NCBI GenBank assembly: GCA_944387225.1 | Contig: CALXDY010000093.1 | Location: 1 to 50,340 of the forward strand | DNA length: 50,340 nucleotides | Reading direction: 5' to 3' | From: an uncultured Oscillospiraceae bacterium | Lineage (GTDB): Bacteria; Bacillota; Clostridia; Oscillospirales; Oscillospiraceae | Part shown: positions 34,457 to 42,900 of the stretch, in pieces | Layout: every line of letters starts with the position of its first letter | Position numbering within the stretch: the stretch's first letter is position 1 | Position numbers and translations under genes: made by a program | Notes under the pieces: generated by a model | What the model was told of the DNA's origin: nothing | Seen by the model: only the letters and a program-made list of their open reading frames with translations | Databases searched by the model: none

Positions 34457-37400
34457 ATGAAGAAGAAAACCTTTGGACGAGCGTTTGGTCGGGGCCTGAC
34501 CAGCGCGGCCTGCTTTACCCTGTCCCTGTCCCTGGTGCTGGGCGGTATTTTGGAGGCCAACGCCGGTACCGTGGACACTTACCTGGGGACGTCCAGCCAG
34601 CTGCTGGTGTCGGACAACACGGAGGAAAATCCCCTGTACGACAAATTTGTGCCTCCGGCTGAGCTGCTCAACGAGGACGGGAGCGGAAATTCCACTGCCC
34701 TGATCCAGGCCGCCATTGACCTCAACCGCCGGGAGGTGGCCGAGGGCTCCGTGCTGCTGAAAAACGACAACGGTGCGCTGCCCCTGGACAGCGGCTCCAG
34801 CGTGACCCTGCTGGGGATCCGCTCCCATGCCAATCTGCTGGGTTCCAGCTTCGGTGTCAAGGCTCAGGGCCCCTACATCAGCCTGGAACAGGCCCTGAGC
34901 CAAAACCGCACCGACTTTGCCAACACCATCGCCTGGTCCGAGGGGTCCTTGAGCGCCGCGTCGGGGGCCACCACCGGGGCCTGGAAGGGGGAGGAGTTTG
35001 ACTTTGAGGGGGCGGGCTTCCAGCTCAACCCGACCATGATCGACATTTACGAGCAGCTGGGCCAGACCTATGTCCACTATGAAAACGAGTCCGCTGCCGA
35101 GGTGTACGACCCCGGTGAACCCTCCCTGGCAGAGATTGCCGCCGTCAACGGCAGCTATCAGGACAGCTTTGCCCAGTATGGGGACGCCGCCATTGTGGTG
35201 ATTGCGCGGCCCAGCTGTGAGCAGGTAGACTACCTGCCCGGCGGCGTGGCGGAGGGGCTGGACTTTGAGCATGGGGAGCCCCTCTCCCTGACCCAAAACG
35301 AGCGGGACGCCATTGAGCTGGCCAAGGAATGCTCCGACCGGGTGATCGTCCTGCTCCAAAGCTCCTCCTCCGTGGAGATCGGTTCTTTGAAGGACGACCC
35401 GGAGGTGGACGCCATTTTGTGGATCGGCGCGCCGGGCTGCTACGGCATGCTGGGTGTGGCCGACCTGCTCTGCGGCCGGGTCAGCCCCTCCGGCGGCCTG
35501 TTTGATATCTTTACCGCCTACAACATGTCTGCCCCGGCCATGCAGAACATGGGTAAGATGTACTACACCAATACCGATGAGGTCATTACCCGTACCGGCG
35601 GTGTGCTGGGCTTCACGCCCGGCGCCTACACCATTGAGGCCGAGGACATCTATGTGGGCTACCGCTATTATGAGACCCGGTACTACGACGCCGTGGCCGG
35701 ACGGGGCAACGCATCCTCGCCGGTGGGGGCGTGGGGATCGGACACGGAATGGGATTACGACAAGGAGGTCACCTACGGCTTCGGCTACGGCCTGAGCTAT
35801 ACCCAATTTGCCTATGAACTGGACGGTGAGCCTGTTTTTGAGATCACCGTGGACGAGGAGACCGGCGCCCCCAGCGCCTACGCTACCTTCCGGGTGAAGG
35901 TGACCAACGTGGGGGACAGGGAGGGAAAGACCCCCGTCCAGATTTACGGCCAGGCGCCCTATATCCAGGGCGGCGTGGAGAAGTCCGCCATCCAGCTGCT
36001 GAACTTTGAGAAAACCGACGTGCTGGCGCCCGGCCAGTCCCAGGTGGTGTCCGTTCAGGTGGATCTGCAGTATATCGCCAGCTATGACGAAAGCTATGAC
36101 AACGGCGACGGCACCACCGGCACCTATATCATGGATCCCGGCAGCTATTATTTCGCTGTGGGTAACGGGGCCCACGACGCCCTCAACCATATCATGGCTG
36201 CCCAGGGGATGGATGGGACCAAAATGTCCGGCACGGGCAATCCGGCACAGGCTTACCGGAAGGACGTGACGGAGGAGTTCATCTCCAAAACCCTGTTCTC
36301 CGTATCCAAGACCGGCTACGCCGTCTCCAATCAGCTGCCCTACGCCGACTGGAACTACTACCAGCCCGGCCAGGTCACCTACCTCAGCCGCAGCGACTGG
36401 GCGGGTACCTTCCCCAAAACCTATGATGCCATGACCCTGACCAATGAACAGCTGATCCGCAACCTGAACGGGCAGACCTACACCCTTCAGACGGACGACG
36501 ATACCTCTGATATTTTGTGGGGACAGGACAACGGCGTGAAATTCTATGAGATGCACGGCGTCCCCTACGACGATCCCAAGTGGGATGAGCTGCTGGATCA
36601 GCTGACCCTGGAGGAGGCCATGTATCTGTTCACCTTCGGCGGGCCTTCCATCCCCGGGGCCGAATCCATCGGCACTCTGGAAACCTATATGGCGGAAAAC
36701 GCCGGAAACGGCATCGCCGTGGCCCTCAACGCCACCAAGGATCCCAGCGCTCCCTGGGCCGTCTCTTCCGACGATCCCAACAACACCTGGCATCCGGAGG
36801 TATTTGCCAGCGCCCCCGTGGGTGCGTCTACCTTCAACCCGGAGCTGATGCATGAGCTTGGGGTGTTTACCGGGATTGAATCCCTGTTTACCGGCATCAA
36901 TATCCTGTGGGGCCCCGGCCTGAACACCCATCGACATGCCTACAACGGCCGCAACGGTGAGTATTATTCCGAGGATCCCGTCCTGTCCGGCGTGGCCGCC
37001 ATGGAGTTTGCCATCGGCGCCCTGGAATACGGCCTGGTGGCCGCTCCCAAGCATTTTGCCTTCAACGATCAGGAGTCGGAGCGGGGCGGCGTGTCCCCCT
37101 ATATGACGGAGCAGCGTGCCCGGGAAGTGGAGCTGCGGGCCTATCAGATTGCCTTTGAAGCCACCAAATACGACACGGAGGACTATGACGCCGGCATGCG
37201 GGGCCTGATGACCTCCTTCTCCAAAATCGGCTCTGTGGAGTGTACCGCAAGCGAGGGCCTGATGACGGAGATCCTGGCCAACGAGTGGGGCTTCATCGGC
37301 TACGCCGTCACCGACATTTACGACGACGTGGATCTTTGGACAGCGGTGCTCAACGCCGGAACCACCTGCTTTGATACCCGTGGACAGTCCGGCTTCTATA

Positions 37401-37705
37401 CCACCACCACGCTGGAAAGCTCCAATCTGTTCCGCAACCTGATCGAAGGGGTGGGACTGAACGCCAATCTCATTGACGGAGACGCCAATCTCCAGCGAAA
37501 GCTGAAGGAGGCTGTGCACAAAAACATTTACGCCTGGACGGAGAGCCACCTGATGAACCGCTACAATGCCACCACCCGGGTGGAAAGCCAGGTGACCTGG
37601 TGGCGGGCTGCCTACGGCGCTGCCGCCGGAATATCCGGTGTGGTGATGGTGGTGGGTGCTGCCCTGTATGTGACCGCCTACCGGCGGGGACGGGAGGAAT
37701 TCTGA
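34457..37705 (+). CDS. Membrane-anchored glycoside hydrolase family 3 enzyme with permuted domains
   Basis: The 1082-residue protein has an N-terminal signal/anchor segment (residues 13-34, FTLSLSLVLGGILEANA) and a C-terminal membrane helix (ISGVVMVVGAALYVTAY, near 1055) followed by RRGREEF. Between them the domains are in reverse order for GH3: first the C-terminal-type sandwich domain (EVAEGSVLLKNDNGALPLD), then the fibronectin-III-like domain near 475 (VKVTNVGDREGKTPVQIYG). The catalytic barrel is last, with LWGPGLNTHRH, PKHFAFNDQESERG near 864 and the likely nucleophile Asp953 in AVTDIYDD. The permuted order is known from some rumen beta-glucosidases. It probably cleaves beta-glycosides outside the cell. 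The ATG at 34457 follows GAGGAAA. Confidence 0.87.
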   Translation: MKKKTFGRAFGRGLTSAACFTLSLSLVLGGILEANAGTVDTYLGTSSQLLVSDNTEENPLYDKFVPPAELLNEDGSGNSTALIQAAIDLNRREVAEGSVLLKNDNGALPLDSGSSVTLLGIRSHANLLGSSFGVKAQGPYISLEQALSQNRTDFANTIAWSEGSLSAASGATTGAWKGEEFDFEGAGFQLNPTMIDIYEQLGQTYVHYENESAAEVYDPGEPSLAEIAAVNGSYQDSFAQYGDAAIVVIARPSCEQVDYLPGGVAEGLDFEHGEPLSLTQNERDAIELAKECSDRVIVLLQSSSSVEIGSLKDDPEVDAILWIGAPGCYGMLGVADLLCGRVSPSGGLFDIFTAYNMSAPAMQNMGKMYYTNTDEVITRTGGVLGFTPGAYTIEAEDIYVGYRYYETRYYDAVAGRGNASSPVGAWGSDTEWDYDKEVTYGFGYGLSYTQFAYELDGEPVFEITVDEETGAPSAYATFRVKVTNVGDREGKTPVQIYGQAPYIQGGVEKSAIQLLNFEKTDVLAPGQSQVVSVQVDLQYIASYDESYDNGDGTTGTYIMDPGSYYFAVGNGAHDALNHIMAAQGMDGTKMSGTGNPAQAYRKDVTEEFISKTLFSVSKTGYAVSNQLPYADWNYYQPGQVTYLSRSDWAGTFPKTYDAMTLTNEQLIRNLNGQTYTLQTDDDTSDILWGQDNGVKFYEMHGVPYDDPKWDELLDQLTLEEAMYLFTFGGPSIPGAESIGTLETYMAENAGNGIAVALNATKDPSAPWAVSSDDPNNTWHPEVFASAPVGASTFNPELMHELGVFTGIESLFTGINILWGPGLNTHRHAYNGRNGEYYSEDPVLSGVAAMEFAIGALEYGLVAAPKHFAFNDQESERGGVSPYMTEQRAREVELRAYQIAFEATKYDTEDYDAGMRGLMTSFSKIGSVECTASEGLMTEILANEWGFIGYAVTDIYDDVDLWTAVLNAGTTCFDTRGQSGFYTTTTLESSNLFRNLIEGVGLNANLIDGDANLQRKLKEAVHKNIYAWTESHLMNRYNATTRVESQVTWWRAAYGAAAGISGVVMVVGAALYVTAYRRGREEF

Positions 37706-37706
37706 T

Positions 37707-38132
37707 ATGAAGCATTGTGCCATTTCCTGCTATCTCAATGCAATCGCCGCTGTCGCCGGAGCGGCCGGGATACTGCTCACCGTGCTGAGCAGCACTGCCA
37801 CTGCCGACAACGCCCTCCGTGGTCTGGGACTGACGGTGGCCGCCGGAGCCGCCGCTGTGGCCCTGGTGCTGCTGGCCATCTGGATGCCCACCCGGAAGGG
37901 GAATCACGATCCTATCTCCGCGGTGTCGGTGGTGGCCGCTATCGCCCTGTTCACCTATGTGTTTGGGCAGGTGGTCAGCCAGCGGATCATGCTCATCGCG
38001 GGCCTGTTCTCCTTCAATGCCGGCAATACCGCCGGGTGGGGCGTGTTCCGCCTGGTGGTGGCGGCTTCGGTGTGCCTGCTGGCCGCCAATCTGCTGTTGG
38101 TGGTGGGTTCCTTCAACCGGTCGGTGAAGTGA
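37707..38132 (+). CDS. Small four-helix membrane protein
   Basis: The 141-residue protein has four hydrophobic helices: AIAAVAGAAGILLTVLSS, LGLTVAAGAAAVALVLLAIW, VSVVAAIALFTYVFGQVV and VVAASVCLLAANLLLVVGS. It begins two bases after the GH3 stop, so it is co-translated. I do not recognise a family. It could be an accessory of the membrane GH3 enzyme or of the symporter, which is inference from position only. Confidence 0.7.
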   Translation: MKHCAISCYLNAIAAVAGAAGILLTVLSSTATADNALRGLGLTVAAGAAAVALVLLAIWMPTRKGNHDPISAVSVVAAIALFTYVFGQVVSQRIMLIAGLFSFNAGNTAGWGVFRLVVAASVCLLAANLLLVVGSFNRSVK

Positions 38133-38225
38133 GCCGCCCCGGCCAATACGGAAAAGGATCAAACCGTCGGCCCCATACCGGTTGGGAAATCCGGCATGGG
38201 GCCGCGGTGAAAAGAGGAATCGCCT

Positions 38226-39815
38226 ATGAGCAAGCATGATTCATCCGCACCCGGCAGCCCGGGGATAAACCGGGCCAAGCCCTACCAACTGGTGCTGTTT
38301 CCTCTGAACAACGGCGCCACCAACGTTTACTACGTGCTGATCCTCACTTATATCGCAACCTTCGGGAACGTGGTGCTGGGCCTGGCCATGGTGTTTGCCT
38401 CCTTCCTGGTGACGGGGATGCGGGTGTTCGATGCCATCACCGACCCCATTATCGGCGCGCTGATGGATCGCACCAACGGCCGGTTCGGAAAATTCCGTCC
38501 CTTTATGGTGATTGGCTGCGCCATTATGGCCCTGTCCGTCACCGCCCTGTACGTGCTGACCCCCTATATTCCGTCGGAGTGGATGGCCCTGCGGTACGCG
38601 GCCTTTGTGGTGCTGTACGCCGTGTGGGTGATCGGGTATACCTTCCAGACCTCCGTCACCCGGGCGGCCCAGGCCGTGCTCACCAACGATCCCAAACAGC
38701 GGCCCCTGTTCACCATCTTCAACACCGTGGGTTCCCTGGCGGGAATGGGAGTGATGCAGCTCATCGGCCCCATCCTGGCCCGGGACGACCTGCTGGGGGA
38801 CTACAACCGCTCCTGGTTTGCGGTGATGACGCCCATCGGCATCGCCACGTCGGTGCTGCTGACCATCCTGGCGGTGATCGGCATCTGGGAGAAGGATCAG
38901 CCCAAGTATTTCGGACTGGGAGGAGAGGGACAGCAGCGGGTGCGCCTGTCCCAGTATCTGGCCATCATCCGGGCCAACAAGCCCCTGCAGCGGCTGATGG
39001 TGGCCGGCGGCGGGTGCAAGCTGGCGTTATCTATCGCCACCAATCTGACGGTGCTGTCCATGCTGTACGCCTCCATGATGGGCCGGTATGACAGCCTGTA
39101 CCTGCCTATGATGGTGTGGGGATATGTGTGCGCCGTTCCCTTCTTCCTGCTTACTGTCCGGACCGCTCAGAAGTACGGACAGCGGGCCTCCCTGATGCGG
39201 TATGTGTCGGTGGCCCTGGCCTGCTACTGCGTGGTGCTGGTGCTGCTGATCCTGTGGCGGCCGGACAACCCTGCCTTCCAGCTGAACCTGTATTCCACGG
39301 ATGGGGGCTTTCACCTGACGGTGAATCTGTATACCATTCTGTTTATGATTTTCTTTGGCGTGGGCTATGGCGCTTACTATGCCACTGCCGACATGCCCAT
39401 CCCCATGGTGGCCGACTGCTCCGACTACGAGACCTACCGTACCGGCAGCTTTGTGCCCGGTATTATGGGCACCTTGTTTTCCCTGGTGGATAAGCTGGTG
39501 TCCTCCCTGTCTGCCACGGTGGTGGGGGTGGCGGTGTCCCTCATCGGCCTGGACACCTTGCCCACCAAGGTGACGCCCTATACGGAGGGGATGAACTGGG
39601 TGGTGATCATCTTGTTCTGCATCATTCCCATGATCGCCTGGGCCGTGACCCTTGTGGCTATGCGGGGCTACACCCTTACCGGAGAACGAATGCGGGAGAT
39701 CCGCATCGTCAACGCGGCCAGAAAGGCCGCCGTGGCCCGGGGAATGACCGTGGAACAGGCCATGGAGCAGATGAAAACTCCGGAGCAGGTGCCGCCGGAA
39801 TTTCGGGAGCGGTAG
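38226..39815 (+). CDS. GPH-family sugar:cation symporter (MelB-like MFS)
   Basis: This 529-residue transporter has twelve membrane helices. The family signature is clear near residue 65: FDAITDPIIGALMDRTNG then RFGKFRPFM, and ADCSDYETYRTGSFVPG in the second half. The GPH (glycoside-pentoside-hexuronide) family imports sugars with sodium or protons. It is the last gene of the operon with the GH2 and GH3 enzymes, which fits uptake of the GH3 product or an oligosaccharide for cleavage by the GH2 enzyme. The C-terminal tail is long and charged. Substrate is not determined. Confidence 0.92.
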   Translation: MSKHDSSAPGSPGINRAKPYQLVLFPLNNGATNVYYVLILTYIATFGNVVLGLAMVFASFLVTGMRVFDAITDPIIGALMDRTNGRFGKFRPFMVIGCAIMALSVTALYVLTPYIPSEWMALRYAAFVVLYAVWVIGYTFQTSVTRAAQAVLTNDPKQRPLFTIFNTVGSLAGMGVMQLIGPILARDDLLGDYNRSWFAVMTPIGIATSVLLTILAVIGIWEKDQPKYFGLGGEGQQRVRLSQYLAIIRANKPLQRLMVAGGGCKLALSIATNLTVLSMLYASMMGRYDSLYLPMMVWGYVCAVPFFLLTVRTAQKYGQRASLMRYVSVALACYCVVLVLLILWRPDNPAFQLNLYSTDGGFHLTVNLYTILFMIFFGVGYGAYYATADMPIPMVADCSDYETYRTGSFVPGIMGTLFSLVDKLVSSLSATVVGVAVSLIGLDTLPTKVTPYTEGMNWVVIILFCIIPMIAWAVTLVAMRGYTLTGERMREIRIVNAARKAAVARGMTVEQAMEQMKTPEQVPPEFRER

Positions 39816-39851
39816 CGCCTGGGCCTGACGGCGGGCAGCTCGGTTTTTTGC

Positions 39852-39886
39852 AAAGCGGAGAGGGGGAGCGGCCCCTTTCCGCTTTT
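39852..39886 (+). terminator. Intrinsic terminator after the symporter gene
   Basis: AAAGCGGAGAGGGG pairs with CCCCTTTCCGCTTT with one mismatch and a six-base loop. T-rich sequence follows. The tail overlaps the -35 of the next candidate promoter. Confidence 0.7.
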
Positions 39887-39911
39887 CATTTCTTCCATTT
39901 TGTGCTACACT
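39883..39911 (+). promoter_or_regulatory. Candidate promoter of the 1600-residue fusion operon
   Basis: TTTTCA (39883-39888), a 17-base spacer and TACACT (39906-39911), with TG one base before the -10 as in extended -10 promoters. The start would be near 39918, about 46 bases above the ATG. Confidence 0.5.
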
Positions 39912-39963
39912 GAGAAAAAGCGCTGCCCGGCGGATGCCCGCCGGTGAGAGAGGGGAGAAAACC

Positions 39964-42900
39964 ATGCAGGAAAAACGGATGAGACAGATTACGCTGCAGG
40001 TGGCGGAGGCCTTGACGGCGCAGAAGCTCTCCTATGCCCCTACCAGACGGGCCGCCATTGAGCTGCTGCGGACGCCGGGCTGGACGGAGGAGCTGCTGTC
40101 CCTGCTGCCCATCCGCAGTCGGCTGGAGTGCGGTCAGATTCTGGATCTGTGCGCCCCCATTCTGCCCAAGCTGTCCCCGGCTCCTCCCGACGGATGGCTG
40201 GCGTTTTGCTACCGGTATATCCGGGACATCCTCTTCCCGGAGGGTGGCTTTGCCCCCGACAAGGAGGAGTATGAGGACGGGGCCCGGTTTTATCTGACGG
40301 TGCTGCAGATCATGCTGGATCAGGAGCGGCAGGCTCTGCCCTTTGATCCCCTGATGGATCTGGAGCTGCTGCCTCCGGAGGTCTACCAGGGCTGCGACAG
40401 CGCGGCGGAGTACGGCCGCTTTCTGGAGCGGTACCGCCAGGAGTACGTCTATGAGCTGATGCGCCTGGGGCAGGAGGTCACGCCCTTCCGCACCCTGGGC
40501 CACATTGCCGGGGTGCACCACATCGCGGTAACGGTGGCCCGCGGGCTGAAAGACGCCGGGGTGGAGGTGGATCTGGCCCTGGCCTCCGGCGCCGCTGCCG
40601 CCCACGACATCGGCAAGTACGGCTGCCGGGCGGGGGAGCGGGTGCCCTACCTCCACTACTACTACACCGACCAGTGGCTCCAGAAGCGGGAGATGCCGGG
40701 GATCAGCCACATCGCCGCCAACCATTCCACCTGGGATCTGGAGCTGGAATCTCTGTCGGTGGAGTCTCTGTGCCTGATCTACGCCGATTTCCGTTCCAAG
40801 CAGGATCGGGACAAGGACGGCAACGAGATCACGGTGCTCTATCCCCTGGACGCGTCTTTCCAGGTGATTTTGTCCAAACTGGACAATGTGGACGCCAGCA
40901 AACGCCGCCGGTACGAGATGGTGTACGGCCGGCTCCATGATTTTGAGGATTACATGCGCTCCCTGGGGGTGGATGTGGAGCTCACCGGCCATCCCCAGCC
41001 GGTGAAGAAGGCCAGGGATCCCTCCCTGATGAACCCTCAGGAGACGGTAGAGGGGCTGGCCCTGCTGTCTGTGGGGCACAGCCTGCGGCTGATGCACCTG
41101 CTGTCCAATGAGCGGAAGTTCGGCAATATCATCGAGGCGGCCCGCTCCACCAAGGACTGGAAGCAGCTGCGGGCCTATCTGAACATCTTCCAGGAGTACC
41201 TGACCTATCTGTCGGTGAAGCAGAAGACCCAGGCCCTGGCCTTCCTCTACGAGCTGCTGGTCCACCGGGAGGGTGACATTCGCCGTCAGGCAGCGGCCAT
41301 CATGGGCCAGATGATCGCCCAGTTCCATCTGGTCTACCAGAAGGAGCTGCCCGCCGACGCCCTGGAGGATCCCTCGGAGCAGGTGCCCTTCGACCTGTGG
41401 AGGGAGTACCTGGAGCGGATCATCCACCCGGATCACAAGACCACCCAGCAGCAGCGCAGCCACATCAGCTACACGCTGAAGCTGGTGCTGTCCGCCATGC
41501 TGGAGTATGCCAGCCCGGGGGACATCCCCAAATTCCTGGCGGAGCTGTTCCGGTATTACCGGGACCCGGAGCAGACGGAGGCGGATACCGCCTTCACCCT
41601 GCTGGACGCGGCCTGCTACATTCCCGCCCAATACTGCGGCCAGCAGATGCGGGAGCGGATGATTGAATTTGCCGCCCACTGGGCGGCCTCCCGGGATCTG
41701 CGGATGGAGACGGCGGCGCTGCTCTTCCTCCGCCGGGCGGAGCGTTCCCTCTCCCGGGAGCATCCCCAGCTGCGCCGGATCGTGGACATTGCCCGGGCCG
41801 TGCCCCCCAGCAGCCTGACGGTGACCTTCCTGCAGTACCGCATCCTCCGCCGGGCGGGGGAGGATGTGTCCTACCACAAGCATGTTCTTTACGATCAGAA
41901 TGTGACCAGTGAGGTCTTTCTGGACAACCTGAAAACCGCCACCCCGTGGATCGTCAAGTCTGTGGGCGTGGAGCTGCTGCGGGATCAAGTGGAATACGGC
42001 CTGATGGAGCATATCCTGCATATCTGCACCCATTTCTCCAACCTGGTCAAGGTGTCGGAGCGGGTGGTGGTGCGCCACGAGGCCGGCGCCGCCCTGGTGC
42101 GGATTCTCCCCCTCCTCCGCCGGGATCAGCGCAACGAGGTGGTGGTGGAGCTGGGCAAGGGCCTGGAGATGGGACAGTATTCCATCTCCAAGTACATCCC
42201 CCAGTATCTGGGACAGGCGGCCCTGTTCCTCTACCCCAGCGAGCTGAATGAGCAGGTGCTGTGGCTGAGGACCCTGCTGGGCTCCCCCAACGACTCGGCG
42301 GTGTCCGGCGCGCTGAATACCATCGCCGTGCTGCTGCAGCACTATCCGGCTTACCGTACCCGGTTCAACGAGACGGAAGCTGATTTTGAAAACCGCCGTC
42401 AGGAGCTGCTGGGCCTGCTGCTGCTGGGCCTGGCCCACTACCGCACCTCCGTGCGGCAGGAGGCGCTGCTGGTCACCGGCAAGCTGCTGTATGAAAGCAA
42501 CGTGCTGCCCATGGAGGAGAAGGCCCATCTCTTCTCCCTCAGCTACCGCAAGCTCCTGTTCCTCATTCAGGAATCTGCCGGCAGTGCCGACGACCTTACC
42601 TTCTTCTACCGTGCGGCGGCGTTGGCCCACATCAGCCGGTTTATCTCCCTGTGGCGGCTGGATCATGGCCCCTTCACCTTCACTCCGCCCCAGCGCATCG
42701 CCTTCTTCCCCGGTACCTTCGATCCCTTCACCCTGTCTCACAAGGGCATCGTCCGGGCCATCCGGGACCTGGGCTTTGAGGTGTATCTGGCGGTGGATGA
42801 GTTCTCCTGGTCCAAAAAGGCTCAGCCCCACCTGATCCGGCGGCAGATCGTCAATCTGTCGGTGGCGGGGGACTTCCACGTCCACCTGTTCCCGGACGAC

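Noticed and set aside
32153..37723. A 1856-codon open frame on the minus strand opposite GH2 and GH3
   Set aside because: Antisense shadow of two clear hydrolase genes; no family motifs and no ribosome site.
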